Of a DNA stretch of 64,000 bases, positions 9,292-18,857 are shown piece by piece; positions within the stretch are counted from its first letter, which is position 1; each line of letters begins with the position of its first letter. This DNA is from Martelella lutilitoris. GTDB taxonomy: Bacteria > Pseudomonadota > Alphaproteobacteria > Rhizobiales > Rhizobiaceae. A program made the position numbers and the translations under genes. The stretch covers positions 271,501 through 335,500 of the forward strand of contig NZ_CP066786.1 of the NCBI RefSeq assembly GCF_016598595.1, given 5' to 3'. The notes beneath the pieces are model-generated. The model searched no databases. It saw only the letters and a program-made list of their open reading frames with translations, and had not been told where the DNA came from.

Positions 9292-11559
9292 ATGAACCAC
9301 CAAGCACCGAGCCCGCGTATCCTGCTGAAGCGGCTCAGGGAACTGATGGCCGAGCCGCTGGAGCCGCAGGACCGCCTTGACCGCATCGTCGGCCAGATTG
9401 CCGACAACATGGTCGCGGCCGTGTGTTCGGTCTATGTGCTCAGAGCCGACAGCGTGCTTGAGCTTTATGCGACGCAAGGCCTGAAGCGCGATGCGGTTCA
9501 CCTGGCGAGCCTGCGCATGGGCCAGGGTCTTGTCGGCACGATCGCGGCTTCCGCGCGGCCGCTGAACCTTTCCGACGCCCAGTCCCACCCCGCCTTCCGT
9601 TATCTGCCGGAAACGGGCGAGGAGATCTATCACTCCTTCCTCGGCGTGCCGATCCTGCGCGCCGGCCGCACGCTCGGCGTTCTCGTGGTGCAGAACACCG
9701 ACGAGCATGCCTATAGCGAGGAGGAGGTCGAGGCGCTGCAGACGGCGGCGATGCTGCTTGCCGAACTGATCGCCTCCGGTGATCTGAAGAAGATCACCCG
9801 GCCGGGCATGGAGCTCGACCTGACCCGCTCGGTGTCGCTCTCGGGCGATGCCTATGGCGAGGGCATCGCGCTCGGCCATGCCGTGCTGCACGAACCGCGA
9901 ATCATGATCAACAACCTCGTCAACGAGGACAGCGACGCCGAGATTGCGCGGCTGCGCGCGGCGATCGAGAAGCTGCGTTTTTCGATCGACGAGCTTCTTC
10001 AGCGCAATGACGTGCCTTCGGAGGGCGAGCACCGCGAGGTGCTGGAAACCTACCGCATGTTCGCCCATGACCGCGGTTGGGTCCGGCGGCTTGAAGAAGC
10101 GATCATGCTGGGGCTGACGGCCGAGGGCGCCGTGGAAAAGGTGCAGAGCGACACCAAGGCCCGGATGATCCGCCTCACCGACCCCTTCATGCGCGACCGC
10201 ATGCATGATCTCGATGACCTTGCCAACCGGCTGCTGCGTCAGCTGACCGGCCATGCGGTCGATACGGACGGGGAGAATTTTCCCGAGGACGCCGTGGTCG
10301 TCGCCCGCGTCATGGGCCCGGCCGAGCTTCTCGATTACCCGCGCGAGAAACTGCGCGGCCTGGTGCTCGAGGAGGGAGCGGCGACCAGCCACGTCATCAT
10401 CGTCGCGCGCGCCATGGGTATTCCGGTCATCGGCCAGGCGACCGGCGTTGCCGCCCAGGTGGAGAACGGCGATGCGATCATTGTCGACGGAGATGATGGC
10501 GAGGTGCATGTGCGCCCGCTCGATGCGGTCGTCACCGCCTATGAGGAAAAGCTGAGGCTCAGGGCGCGCCGCCAGGAGCAGTTCCGGGCGCTCCGGTCCG
10601 TCGATCCGGTCTCCGCCGACGGCGTGCGCTTCAAGCTGATGATGAATGCCGGGCTTCTGGTCGACCTGCCGCAGCTTGACGATTCGGGTGCGGAAGGAAT
10701 CGGCCTGTTCCGCACTGAACTGCAGTTCATGATCGCCTCGCGCATGCCGAAGGCGGCCGAGCAGGAGAGCTTCTATCGCCAGGTGCTCGACCATGCGGGC
10801 AATCGTCCCGTCACTTTCCGCACCCTCGACATCGGCTCCGACAAGATGGTCTCCTATTTCCGCGCGCAGGAAGAGGAAAACCCGGCCATGGGCTGGCGCG
10901 CGATCCGTCTGGCGCTCGACCGGCCCTATCTCCTGCGCATGCAGTTGCGCGCGCTGATGAAGGCCTCGGCCGGTGAGACGCTCAGGGTCATGGTGCCGAT
11001 GGTTTCCGAGGTCGGCGAGATCCGCGAGGCCCGTGCGCTGATGGCCAAGGAGGTGCAGCACATGGCCCGCTTCGGCCATCAGGTGCCGCGAAAGATCGAA
11101 CTTGGCGCGATGCTGGAAGTGCCGGCGCTGATCTACGAGATGGACGAGTTGATGGCCGAGGTCGATTTCGTCTCGGTCGGCTCCAACGATCTTTACCAGT
11201 TCTTCATGGCGATCGATCGCGGAAATGCCCGCGTTTCCGACCGTTATGACACGATCAGCAAGCCCTTTCTCAGGATGTTGCGCGATGTCGTTCGGGCGGG
11301 CGAGCGCAACAATGTCCCGGTGACGCTGTGCGGCGAATATGCCAGCAAGCCCATTTCGGCGCTGGCCCTTTTTGCCATCGGCTATCGCTCGGTATCGATG
11401 TCCGCGACAGCGATCGGTCCGGTGAAGGCGATGCTGCTCGGGCTTGATATCTCGGCCGTCAGCGATGTCGTGAACGCGGCGCTCGACGATCCGGCGAACC
11501 TGACGCCGGTGCGCGCCCTTCTGGAGCGCTTTGCCGGCGAGCACAATATTCCGCTTTAG
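9292..11559 (+). CDS. ptsP: Phosphoenolpyruvate-protein phosphotransferase PtsP (nitrogen PTS enzyme I)
   Basis: This 755-residue protein starts the nitrogen-related phosphotransfer chain, taking phosphate from PEP and passing it to NPr. A GAF domain lies at about residues 15-165. The enzyme I domain follows, with the phospho-accepting His in EEGAATSHVIIVARAMG. The PEP-binding TIM barrel carries GLFRTELQFM, SVGSNDLYQF and the catalytic Cys in VTLCGEYAS. A GGGGA ribosome-binding site precedes the ATG. Placement between lysC and prfA is typical of rhizobia. Its target proteins (ptsN, ptsO) are not in the window. Confidence 0.95.
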   Translation: MNHQAPSPRILLKRLRELMAEPLEPQDRLDRIVGQIADNMVAAVCSVYVLRADSVLELYATQGLKRDAVHLASLRMGQGLVGTIAASARPLNLSDAQSHPAFRYLPETGEEIYHSFLGVPILRAGRTLGVLVVQNTDEHAYSEEEVEALQTAAMLLAELIASGDLKKITRPGMELDLTRSVSLSGDAYGEGIALGHAVLHEPRIMINNLVNEDSDAEIARLRAAIEKLRFSIDELLQRNDVPSEGEHREVLETYRMFAHDRGWVRRLEEAIMLGLTAEGAVEKVQSDTKARMIRLTDPFMRDRMHDLDDLANRLLRQLTGHAVDTDGENFPEDAVVVARVMGPAELLDYPREKLRGLVLEEGAATSHVIIVARAMGIPVIGQATGVAAQVENGDAIIVDGDDGEVHVRPLDAVVTAYEEKLRLRARRQEQFRALRSVDPVSADGVRFKLMMNAGLLVDLPQLDDSGAEGIGLFRTELQFMIASRMPKAAEQESFYRQVLDHAGNRPVTFRTLDIGSDKMVSYFRAQEEENPAMGWRAIRLALDRPYLLRMQLRALMKASAGETLRVMVPMVSEVGEIREARALMAKEVQHMARFGHQVPRKIELGAMLEVPALIYEMDELMAEVDFVSVGSNDLYQFFMAIDRGNARVSDRYDTISKPFLRMLRDVVRAGERNNVPVTLCGEYASKPISALALFAIGYRSVSMSATAIGPVKAMLLGLDISAVSDVVNAALDDPANLTPVRALLERFAGEHNIPL

Positions 11560-11618
11560 CGGCGTTTTCAAAAACGCAGGCGGCAAAAAAGACCAACAAC
11601 AAGCGGAGAGAATGACCC

Positions 11619-12701
11619 GTGGCGATGCTACCACAGGAAAAGATGCGGGAACTGGAACGGCGTTTTGCCGAGGTCGAGGCGCGCATGTCGTCCGGCCCCG
11701 ACGCCGAGACCTATGTGAGGCTCGCCTCCGAATATGCCGAGCTCGAGCCGGTGGTGGCCAAGATCCGCGCCTATCAGTCCGCCGAACGCGAGCTTGCCGA
11801 CCTCGAAAGCCTGCTTTCCGACCGCGCGACCGACCGGGAGATGCGCGAACTCGCCGAAATGGAAGTGCCTGAGCTTGAGGAACGCATCGAGGCGCTGACC
11901 GGGGAAATCCAGCTTCTGCTGCTGCCGCGCGATGCGGCCGACGAGAAAAGTGCGGTGCTGGAGATCCGCGCCGGAACCGGCGGTTCCGAGGCGGCGCTCT
12001 TTGCCGGCGACCTCTTCCGCATGTATGAGCGCTACGCCTCCGACAAGGGCTGGAAGGTCGAGGTGCTTTCCGCAAGCGAGGGCGATGCCGGCGGCTACAA
12101 GGAAATCATCGCTTCGGTTTCGGGGCGCGGCGTTTTCTCGCGGCTGAAATTCGAATCCGGCGTGCACCGCGTGCAGCGCGTGCCGGAAACCGAAGCTGGC
12201 GGTCGCATTCATACTTCAGCGGCAACGGTCGCCGTTCTTCCCGAGGCGGAGGACATCGACATCGAGGTTCGCCAGGAAGATATCCGCATCGACACGATGC
12301 GCTCTTCGGGCGCCGGCGGCCAGCACGTCAACACCACCGATTCGGCCGTGCGCATTACCCATATCCCGACCGGCATCGTCGTCACCTCATCGGAAAAATC
12401 CCAGCATCAGAACCGGGCGAAGGCCATGCAGGTGCTGCGCGCCAAGCTGTTCGACATGGAGCGCCAGCGCGCCGATAGCGAGCGGTCTGCCGACCGCAAG
12501 GCCCAGGTCGGCTCCGGCGACCGGTCGGAACGTATCCGCACCTATAATTTTCCCCAAGGGCGCGTCACCGACCACCGTATCAACCTGACGCTCTACAAGC
12601 TCGATGCCGTGATCGCCGGCGATCTCGACGAGATCGTCGATGCGCTCGTCGCCGATTACCAGGCCGGCCAGCTCGCGCTTCTCGGCGCGAAGGCCAATTG
12701 A
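11619..12701 (+). CDS. prfA: Peptide chain release factor 1
   Basis: This 360-residue factor ends translation at UAA and UAG codons. The catalytic GGQ motif lies in [16 protein letters not shown], and a canonical coiled N-terminal domain precedes it. The start is a GTG at 11619, about eight bases after an AGCGGAGAG ribosome-binding site; an ATG two codons later is further than ideal. The frame [16 protein letters not shown] agrees with rhizobial RF1. It is followed after ten bases by prmC, which methylates the Gln of this GGQ motif, so enzyme and substrate are encoded together. Confidence 0.96.
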   Translation: MAMLPQEKMRELERRFAEVEARMSSGPDAETYVRLASEYAELEPVVAKIRAYQSAERELADLESLLSDRATDREMRELAEMEVPELEERIEALTGEIQLLLLPRDAADEKSAVLEIRAGTGGSEAALFAGDLFRMYERYASDKGWKVEVLSASEGDAGGYKEIIASVSGRGVFSRLKFESGVHRVQRVPETEAGGRIHTSAATVAVLPEAEDIDIEVRQEDIRIDTMRSSGAGGQHVNTTDSAVRITHIPTGIVVTSSEKSQHQNRAKAMQVLRAKLFDMERQRADSERSADRKAQVGSGDRSERIRTYNFPQGRVTDHRINLTLYKLDAVIAGDLDEIVDALVADYQAGQLALLGAKAN

Positions 12702-12711
12702 GGATACGGGC

Positions 12712-13578
12712 GTGACGACGCTTTCAGCGCTCTATCGCAAGGCCGTTGCCGCCTTCGCGGCGGGAGGTCTTGAAACGCCGGCGGAGGATGCACGTCATCT
12801 GGTCAGCGGCGTGCTCGGCCTGTCCCTGACGGAGATGATGACCGAGGGCGCCCGCGTGATCGAGCCGGATGAAGAGATCGCCGTATCGTCCGCCATGGAG
12901 AGGCGGCTTGCGCGCGAACCCGTCTACCGCATCCTCGGCGCGCGCGAATTCTTCGGCCTCGATTTCATGCTGTCCGCCGAAACGCTGGAGCCGCGGCCGG
13001 ACACGGAAATTCTGGTCGAGCATGCGCTTGCCTTTCTCAAGCAGACGGTTCGGCTAAAAGGCGCGGCCCGTTTCGTCGATCTTGGCACCGGAACCGGCGC
13101 GATTGCGGTCGCTCTGTTGAAAAATTGCGCCGGAGCGACCGCGCTTGCCACGGATATTGCCGACGGGGCTCTTGAAACCGCGCGCGCCAATGCCTTGATA
13201 AACGGTGTCGCGGATCGTTTCGAGACGGCGCGCGGACCATGGCTCGATGTGACGAAGGGGCGATACGACATGATCGTGTCAAATCCGCCCTATATCGTCT
13301 CGGACGTGATCGATACACTGGCACCCGAGGTCAGGGAGCATGATCCCGTCCGCGCGCTGGACGGAGGCAAGGACGGTCTTGACGCCTACCGCGCGATCGC
13401 GGCGAAAGCCTCGGACCATCTGGCCGAAGACGGCATTGTCGCGCTTGAGATCGGCTTTGACCAGAAGGACGTGGTGACCGCGATCTTTTCCGAAGAAGGG
13501 TTCGCACTTGCACAATCGCACAGGGATTTTGGCGGAAATGACCGCGTTGTCATTTTTGCAAGCGCCCGGAAAAGCTGA
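12712..13578 (+). CDS. prmC: Release factor glutamine N5-methyltransferase
   Basis: This 288-residue SAM-dependent methyltransferase modifies the GGQ glutamine of release factors 1 and 2. An N-terminal helical substrate-binding domain (about residues 1-85) is followed by a Rossmann-type domain with the SAM motif VDLGTGTGAIAVALL and the catalytic NPPY motif in SNPPYIVS. I chose the GTG at 12712, ten bases after the prfA stop, because the protein then begins MTTLSALYRKAV as in relatives; an ATG further upstream lies inside prfA. A weak hairpin lies just downstream. Confidence 0.93.
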   Translation: MTTLSALYRKAVAAFAAGGLETPAEDARHLVSGVLGLSLTEMMTEGARVIEPDEEIAVSSAMERRLAREPVYRILGAREFFGLDFMLSAETLEPRPDTEILVEHALAFLKQTVRLKGAARFVDLGTGTGAIAVALLKNCAGATALATDIADGALETARANALINGVADRFETARGPWLDVTKGRYDMIVSNPPYIVSDVIDTLAPEVREHDPVRALDGGKDGLDAYRAIAAKASDHLAEDGIVALEIGFDQKDVVTAIFSEEGFALAQSHRDFGGNDRVVIFASARKS

Positions 13579-13896
13579 AAATCAAGCCGGTTCCGGCCTT
13601 TTTCAAAACAGGCGAAGAAAGGGCTTGGAATTTTTAGACAAGCACGATAGGTTGCAGCCACGCAAAACGGTGACTGAACGAAACGGGCGATTCGTCGCCA
13701 GGCAACAGTCTCAAGGTTTTTCGTCCAATGTTGGTTCATTGTGACATACCGTCTTTTGCGTGATTCAGGTATTTGGATTCCACGAATGGCAGAGGGTCGT
13801 TTGCCCTGCCAACGGGGCTATGCCGCCGTGTTTCGCTGATGCGGGAACGGCCAAGGCGTAGCTCGACCATTGACAGAAAATTCAGGTGAATACTCC
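13579..13896 (+). other. Intergenic region between prmC and the DUF4167 gene
   Basis: About 318 bases without a credible gene. At 13584-13605 a short GCCG/CGGC hairpin followed by CTTTTTC could be a weak terminator for prmC. The rest is less GC-rich than the genes and presumably holds the promoter of the next gene, but no convincing -35/-10 pair is visible. An AGGTGA ribosome-binding site lies at about 13884-13889. Confidence 0.4.
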
Positions 13897-14637
13897 ATGA
13901 GGTCAGGACAGCAGAATAAGCGCAGCCGGGGGCGCGGCGGCAATAATAACTTCAACCGTAAGGGCGCCAACCCGCTGACCCGCACTTATGACAGTACCGG
14001 TCCTGATGTGAAGGTGCGGGGCACCGCGCAGCATGTCGCGGAAAAATACATGTCGCTTGCGCGCGATGCGCAAGGGGCGGGCGACCGGGTGATGGCGGAG
14101 AACTATCTCCAGCACGCCGAGCACTATAACCGCATCATTGCCGCAGCCCAGTCGCAGCTTCAGGAGCGCCATCAGCGCGACGACCGCTCCGACGAGGACA
14201 ATGACGATGTTGCGGCCAAAAAGGGCAATAACGGCAATAACCAGTCGTCGTCCGACGAGCGCGGCGAGCGCAAGGAACAGCAGCGCAAGCAGGAACCCCA
14301 GGTGGATGCCGACGGCCCGCAGCCGGTGATCGACGGAACGCCCGCCGAGGTTGCGGCCGAAGAGGCCGAGGGCCAGCCGGCGGCGAAATCCCGCCGTCGT
14401 TCGCCAGCCGCCAGCCGTCCGCGCCGCACCAAGCGCGCCGCTGCCGAGAATTCTGGCGAGGAGGAAAGCGCCGCTTCCGCCGGCGAGAATGGCGCAGAAG
14501 CCGAGGCTCCGAAAAAGCCGGCGCGCCGCCGCCGCACACCGAAGGCCGAGGCCGAAGGCGACGAGGGCAAGGACGCGTCGTCCAAGCCTGCCAAGAAGGA
14601 CAAGGCCCCCGCGCTTGCCGACAGCGCCTCGGAATAG
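13897..14637 (+). CDS. DUF4167 domain protein, low-complexity and basic/acidic tail
   Basis: This 246-residue protein starts with an Arg/Gly/Asn-rich segment ([15 protein letters not shown]). The conserved DUF4167 core follows at about residues 20-85, including [21 protein letters not shown] and [16 protein letters not shown]. The remaining 150 residues are low in complexity: alternating acidic stretches and Lys/Arg/Pro/Ala repeats that resemble nucleic-acid-binding tails. The family is almost confined to Alphaproteobacteria and its function is not established; RNA binding is plausible from composition only. The ATG at 13897 has an AGGTGA site; a TTG nine codons upstream is less likely. A strong terminator follows. 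Confidence 0.88.
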   Translation: MRSGQQNKRSRGRGGNNNFNRKGANPLTRTYDSTGPDVKVRGTAQHVAEKYMSLARDAQGAGDRVMAENYLQHAEHYNRIIAAAQSQLQERHQRDDRSDEDNDDVAAKKGNNGNNQSSSDERGERKEQQRKQEPQVDADGPQPVIDGTPAEVAAEEAEGQPAAKSRRRSPAASRPRRTKRAAAENSGEEESAASAGENGAEAEAPKKPARRRRTPKAEAEGDEGKDASSKPAKKDKAPALADSASE

Positions 14638-14659
14638 GCTTTCACGTTATTCGAACATC

Positions 14660-14688
14660 GGGCCCGGTTTTTCAGCCGGGCCTTTTTC
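14660..14688 (+). terminator. Intrinsic terminator after the DUF4167 gene
   Basis: A perfect seven-pair stem GGCCCGG/CCGGGCC (14661-14667 with 14676-14682) with an eight-base loop is followed at once by five T residues. It lies about 23 bases after the stop codon and separates this gene from cmk. Confidence 0.9.
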
Positions 14689-14758
14689 GTTGGATCCGGT
14701 TGTTCCGATTTTCGGGCGGATGCGCTATGTCAGCGTCAAACGGAACGGAATGGGTGTC

Positions 14759-15391
14759 ATGGGCTTTGTCATCGCAATCGACGGACCGGCGGCGGCCGGC
14801 AAGGGAACGCTGGCGAGAAAGCTTGCCGCGCATTACGGCCTGCCGCACCTTGATACCGGGCTGACCTACCGTGCAACCGCGAAGGCGCTTATCGATGCGG
14901 GAAAACCGCTGGATGATGAAGCGGTCGCCGCCGAGATGGCGGCCCGCGTCGATCTCGGCAATCTCGACCGCGCGGTGCTTTCGGCCCATGACATCGGCGA
15001 GGCTGCCTCGAAGGTGGCCGCCATGCCCGCCGTGCGCGTGGCGCTGGTGGAGGCCCAGCGACGGTTCGCCGCGGCCGGCAAGGGCGCGGTGCTCGACGGC
15101 CGCGATATCGGCACTGTGGTCTGCCCGGAGGCGCCGGTGAAGCTCTATGTGACGGCCGATGCCGAGATCCGCGCCAGGCGCCGCTGTGACGAAATCGTCG
15201 CCAAGGGGGAGTCGGCCGATTTCGATGCGATCCTCGACGATGTCCGCCGCCGCGACGCGCGGGACATGGGGCGAAAGGACAGTCCCTTGCGCCCCGCGGA
15301 CGATGCGCACTTGCTTGATACGTCCAAAATGGGTATAGAGGCCGCGTTTCAGGCCGCGCGGGCTCTCGTGGACCAGCGGCTTGACCCGTAA
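14759..15391 (+). CDS. cmk: Cytidylate kinase
   Basis: This 210-residue enzyme phosphorylates CMP and dCMP to the diphosphates, feeding nucleic acid and lipid synthesis. The P-loop is [15 protein letters not shown], close to the N-terminus, and [15 protein letters not shown] and the [21 protein letters not shown] stretch near the C-terminus are characteristic. I used the ATG at 14759 ([10 protein letters not shown]); an in-frame ATG three codons upstream, at 14750, is equally possible. The order cmk-rpsA is conserved in many proteobacteria; here 172 bases separate them. Confidence 0.94.
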   Translation: MGFVIAIDGPAAAGKGTLARKLAAHYGLPHLDTGLTYRATAKALIDAGKPLDDEAVAAEMAARVDLGNLDRAVLSAHDIGEAASKVAAMPAVRVALVEAQRRFAAAGKGAVLDGRDIGTVVCPEAPVKLYVTADAEIRARRRCDEIVAKGESADFDAILDDVRRRDARDMGRKDSPLRPADDAHLLDTSKMGIEAAFQAARALVDQRLDP

Positions 15392-15563
15392 TGCATGCGG
15401 AGGAGGCTCCGCAAATCAAGGTTTTCACTGCATCCATGCGCCGGAATGCTCTTTGTCTTTCCCGAAAAGGCGAAGAGGGGTGCGGTGACAGCCGAAGATC
15501 AACACCAGCCACCGGCGCAACGCGTGTTCGGTTCAAGAGAACGGACACGATCCAGGAGTTTTC

Positions 15564-17270
15564 ATGACTGCACAAACCCCCACGCGCGACGATTTCGCCG
15601 CAATGCTCGAGGAATCCTTCGGCGCGAACAATGATCTTGCCGAAGGCTATGTTGCCAAGGGCCTGGTCACGTCCATCGAAAAGGACATGGCCATCATCGA
15701 CGTCGGCCTGAAGGTCGAAGGTCGCGTACCACTGAAGGAATTCGGCGCGCGCGGCAAGGATGGCGAGCTGAAGGTCGGCGACGAAGTCGAAGTCTATGTC
15801 GAGCGCATCGAGAACGCGCTGGGCGAGGCTGTCCTGTCGCGTGAGAAGGCCCGCCGCGAGGAAGCATGGGTCAAGCTCGAGGCCAAGTTCGAGGCCGGCG
15901 AGCGCGTCGAAGGCATGATCTTCAACCAGGTCAAGGGCGGCTTCACGGTCGATCTCGACGGTGCGATCGCCTTCCTGCCGCGTTCCCAGGTGGACATTCG
16001 TCCGATCCGCGACGTATCCCCGCTGATGCACACGCCGCAGCCGTTCGAAATCCTGAAGATGGACAAGCGCCGCGGCAACATCGTCGTTTCGCGCCGGACC
16101 GTTCTTGAGGAAAGCCGTGCGGAACAGCGTTCGGAAATCGTCCAGAACCTCGAAGAAGGCCAGGTTGTCGAGGGTGTCGTCAAGAACATCACCGATTACG
16201 GCGCCTTCGTTGATCTCGGCGGTATCGATGGTCTGCTGCACGTCACCGACATGGCATGGCGTCGCGTCAACCATCCGACCGAGCTTCTGTCCATCGGCCA
16301 GAACGTCAAGGTTCAGATCATCCGCATCAACCAGGAAACGCACCGCATTTCCCTGGGCATGAAGCAGCTTGAAGCGGACCCGTGGGATGGCATCCAGGCC
16401 AAGTATCCGGAAGGCAAGAAGATTTCCGGCACGGTCACGAACATCACCGATTACGGCGCGTTCGTCGAGCTGGAGCCGGGCATCGAAGGCCTGATCCACA
16501 TCTCGGAAATGTCCTGGACCAAGAAGAACGTCCACCCCGGCAAGATCCTGTCGACCACGCAGGACGTCGATGTCGTCGTGCTCGAAGTCGATCCGGCCAA
16601 GCGCCGCATTTCGCTCGGCCTCAAGCAGACGCTCGAAAACCCGTGGGAAGCCTTCTCCTTCTCGCATCCGTCCGGCACGGTTGTCGAAGGCGAGATCAAG
16701 AACAAGACCGAATTTGGCCTGTTCATCGGTCTCGAAGGCGATGTCGACGGCATGGTGCACCTCTCCGACCTCGACTGGAACCGTCCGGGCGAGCAGGTCA
16801 TCGAGGAGTACAACAAGGGTGACGTCGTCAAGGCTGTCGTTCTCGATGTCGATATCGACAAGGAACGCATCTCGCTCGGCATCAAGCAGCTCGGCAAGGA
16901 TTCGCTGACGGAAGCCGCCGCTTCCGGCGATCTGCGCAAGGGTGCTGTCGTGTCCTGCGAAGTCACTGCCGTCAACGACGGCGGTGTCGAGGTCAAGCTC
17001 GTCAACCACGACGACATCTCGGCCTTCATCCGTCGTTCGGACCTCGCCCGCGACCGCGACGAGCAGCGCCCCGAGCGTTTCTCCGTCGGCCAGGTCTTCG
17101 ACGCCCGCGTCACCAACTTCTCCAAGCGCGACCGCAAGGTCATGCTCTCCATCAAGGCGCTTGAAATCGCCGAGGAGAAGGAAGCCGTGGCACAGTTCGG
17201 TTCGTCCGACAGTGGCGCTTCGCTCGGCGACATCCTGGGCGCGGCTCTGAAGAACCGCGACGACCAGTAA
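15564..17270 (+). CDS. rpsA: 30S ribosomal protein S1
   Basis: This 568-residue protein binds mRNA on the small ribosomal subunit and promotes initiation on structured messages. It consists of six S1 (OB-fold) repeats; the pattern G.V.NITDYGAFV(D/E)L appears in repeats three and four, and GLLHVTDMAW and GLIHISEMSW mark the same position in each. The length matches alphaproteobacterial S1. The ATG follows a CCAGGAG ribosome-binding site at six bases. A strong terminator lies 30 bases downstream. Confidence 0.97.
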   Translation: MTAQTPTRDDFAAMLEESFGANNDLAEGYVAKGLVTSIEKDMAIIDVGLKVEGRVPLKEFGARGKDGELKVGDEVEVYVERIENALGEAVLSREKARREEAWVKLEAKFEAGERVEGMIFNQVKGGFTVDLDGAIAFLPRSQVDIRPIRDVSPLMHTPQPFEILKMDKRRGNIVVSRRTVLEESRAEQRSEIVQNLEEGQVVEGVVKNITDYGAFVDLGGIDGLLHVTDMAWRRVNHPTELLSIGQNVKVQIIRINQETHRISLGMKQLEADPWDGIQAKYPEGKKISGTVTNITDYGAFVELEPGIEGLIHISEMSWTKKNVHPGKILSTTQDVDVVVLEVDPAKRRISLGLKQTLENPWEAFSFSHPSGTVVEGEIKNKTEFGLFIGLEGDVDGMVHLSDLDWNRPGEQVIEEYNKGDVVKAVVLDVDIDKERISLGIKQLGKDSLTEAAASGDLRKGAVVSCEVTAVNDGGVEVKLVNHDDISAFIRRSDLARDRDEQRPERFSVGQVFDARVTNFSKRDRKVMLSIKALEIAEEKEAVAQFGSSDSGASLGDILGAALKNRDDQ

Positions 17271-17300
17271 GCGTTCCGCTTGCACCGACTGAAGTTCGAG

Positions 17301-17335
17301 CCGCCGGGTGGCAACGCCCGGCGGTTTTTCTTTTT
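17301..17335 (+). terminator. Intrinsic terminator of rpsA
   Basis: A perfect eight-pair stem CCGCCGGG/CCCGGCGG (17301-17308 with 17317-17324) with an eight-base loop is followed by TTTTTCTTTTT. It is the strongest terminator in this part of the window. Confidence 0.93.
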
Positions 17336-17404
17336 GGCCGTCAAACTTGACGATGGCGGCCTGCCTTCCGATGTTGGGAAGAGGAAGCGGCAAAGGAAAA
17401 GACC

Positions 17405-17749
17405 ATGGAAAAGAAGACGCCCATACTGCCCGGGACGAACAGCAAGCCGCTCGATCCCAGGATGGATGCCCTGCAATACGAGATCATGCAGGAGACCGCG
17501 CAGGCGCTGGGGCGGATCGGGCGCAGGCTGGAAGAGGCGCTCGCCGCCCTGAAGCGGCATGACGAGACGCCGGGCTCCAACCAGGATCGAGATGAACTGG
17601 TGCAGGAGGCGGCCGATCGCGCCTTCGCGCTCTTCATCCAGCGTGACTATCTCGGGCTCAGGACCGACCATCACCTGACATCGACCTATGATATTCCCCG
17701 CGAGGTGATGCTGCGCGTCGGCGTCATGAAAAAGGCGGAAAAGACCTGA
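17405..17749 (+). CDS. Small cytoplasmic protein, DUF6665-like
   Basis: This 114-residue, mainly helical protein has no signal peptide or membrane segment. The centre (LQYEIMQETAQALGRIGRRLEEAL) predicts an amphipathic helix, and the C-terminal YDIPREVMLRVGVM stretch resembles the family annotated DUF6665 in rhizobia; I assign that family from memory of the pattern, not from a search. An AAAGGAAAAG site precedes the ATG. It stands alone between the rpsA terminator and a bidirectional terminator shared with the opposing small gene. Function unknown. Confidence 0.75.
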   Translation: MEKKTPILPGTNSKPLDPRMDALQYEIMQETAQALGRIGRRLEEALAALKRHDETPGSNQDRDELVQEAADRAFALFIQRDYLGLRTDHHLTSTYDIPREVMLRVGVMKKAEKT

Positions 17750-17796
17750 GGCGGCGACGGCCCCGAGGCCCTTTCGCAAAGCCGTTCACAAAAAAA

Positions 17797-17820
17797 CGCC
17801 CCGGTTGATAAACCGGGGCG
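17797..17820 (-). terminator. Bidirectional intrinsic terminator
   Basis: A perfect ten-pair stem CGCCCCGGTT/AACCGGGGCG with a GATA loop. On the minus strand it is followed by a run of seven U residues (the A run at 17790-17796), which makes it a strong terminator for the small gene at 17849-18022. On the plus strand it is followed only by CTTTGCATTT, so it would work more weakly for the DUF6665-like gene. Confidence 0.88.
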
Positions 17821-17848
17821 CTTTGCATTTCACGGAAAGGCCAGCTGA

Positions 17849-18022
17849 TCAGTTCGCCGAGTGCTGAAGGCGCTCGATCTCGTCCTTGAGCTGAAGCTTC
17901 TTGCGTTTGAGTTCGTTGATTTCCTCATCATGGCTTGACGGCGAGGACATCACGCTCTGCAGCTCTTTTTCGAGCGCGGAGTGTTTTTCCTCCAGGGCGG
18001 CAAGGTGGGTCTGAACTGTCAT
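17849..18022 (-). CDS. DUF465 / YdcH-like small coiled-coil protein
   Basis: This 57-residue protein begins MTVQTHLAALEEKHSALEKE and ends RLQHSAN. It is almost entirely a two-helix coiled coil: a hinge with SSPSSHDEE separates the helices and the second carries ELKRKKLQLKDEIERL, the recognisable DUF465/YdcH pattern. An AAGGAAGGAC ribosome-binding site precedes the ATG on the minus strand, and a strong terminator with a U run lies 28 bases after the stop. Together these make a real gene despite its size. The family is widespread in Proteobacteria and its role is unknown. It is divergent from purE. Confidence 0.85.
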   Translation of the reverse strand: MTVQTHLAALEEKHSALEKELQSVMSSPSSHDEEINELKRKKLQLKDEIERLQHSAN

Positions 18023-18349
18023 TTTCGCACGTCCTTCCTTCGTTTATCGCCGCAGGATGCGGCGCCTCGTCATCAATTTGCAAAAAAATCATGCCATGTT
18101 TCGTGACGCTTGTCGAAGGCGGAAATGTGATTTTCCGGCGGCATTTTCAATGTCTGCGCTGTCACGCGGCAATCGCTTGCTTTTCACCGAAATCGAATGA
18201 TGCTAAGGCCTTTGCGGGCAGGCTTTTGCCGCAACTGACCGTAGCCCGGAGCGTCGGGTGTGAAAGGCGTGGACCGGTTTCAAACCCCGACGCGCAAAGA
18301 CCCCGGCCCGGTTTCGCCATAATTGGAACCACGACCGAAACGGAAGCCG
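18023..18349 (+). other. Divergent intergenic region upstream of purE, with a large inverted repeat
   Basis: About 327 bases between the divergent DUF465-like gene and purE. The main visible structure is an inverted repeat at 18251-18293: GCGTCGGG pairs with CCCGACGC, and TGAAA with TTTCA, closing a 12-base loop. No U run follows, so it is not a simple terminator; it could be a leader structure or operator affecting purEK. A smaller GGAAA/TTTCC hairpin lies near 18121-18136. No convincing promoter hexamers could be assigned to either gene. Confidence 0.4.
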
Positions 18350-18853
18350 ATGAGCCCGATCATGAACCCAAAAGTCGCCATCGTCATGGGCTCCCAGTCC
18401 GACTGGGAAACGATGAAGAATGCCGCCGACACGCTCGACATTCTCGATGTCGACTACGATGCCCGTATCGTCTCCGCGCACCGCACGCCGGACCGGCTTT
18501 ACGATTTCGCGCGCGGCGCGCGCGCAGAAGGCTTCCAGATCATCATTGCCGGCGCGGGCGGGGCGGCGCATCTGCCGGGCATGCTGGCCGCGCTGACGCC
18601 GCTGCCGGTCTTCGGCGTTCCGGTTCAGTCGCGCGCGCTTTCCGGCCAGGACAGCCTGCTTTCGATCGTGCAGATGCCGGCGGGCATTCCTGTCGGAACC
18701 CTGGCGATCGGCAAGGCGGGCGCGGTCAACGCGGCGCTTCTGGCCGCCGCCGTGCTGGCGCTGACGGATCCGGAGCTTGCGGGAAGGCTCGATGACTATC
18801 GCGCCCGCCAGGCGGCCCATGTCGCAGAATATCCCATCGACAAGGACGAATAG
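18350..18853 (+). CDS. purE: N5-carboxyaminoimidazole ribonucleotide mutase
   Basis: This 167-residue class I PurE converts N5-CAIR to CAIR in purine synthesis, using the product of PurK encoded next. The active-site motifs are visible: [10 protein letters not shown] near the N-terminus, then SAHRTPDRL, and [13 protein letters not shown] with FGVPVQS for the substrate pocket. I use the ATG at 18350 ([14 protein letters not shown]), which has a GGAAG five bases away; an ATG four codons later is possible. Only four bases separate it from purK. Confidence 0.94.
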   Translation: MSPIMNPKVAIVMGSQSDWETMKNAADTLDILDVDYDARIVSAHRTPDRLYDFARGARAEGFQIIIAGAGGAAHLPGMLAALTPLPVFGVPVQSRALSGQDSLLSIVQMPAGIPVGTLAIGKAGAVNAALLAAAVLALTDPELAGRLDDYRARQAAHVAEYPIDKDE

Positions 18854-18857
18854 GCCC

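Noticed and set aside
11562..11577. A GCGTTTT/AAAACGC hairpin after ptsP
   Set aside because: The loop has two bases and no T run follows, so I do not call it a terminator.
7780..12075. A minus-strand open frame of over 1,400 codons opposite lysC, ptsP and prfA
   Set aside because: It is a by-product of GC-rich codon use on the plus strand. The plus strand encodes complete, well-known proteins with all their motifs, and the minus-strand translation is His/Arg/Gly-rich with no domain.
14889..17393. A minus-strand open frame opposite cmk and rpsA
   Set aside because: It is the antisense shadow of the S1 repeats; it reads through the rpsA terminator and lacks a start signal.
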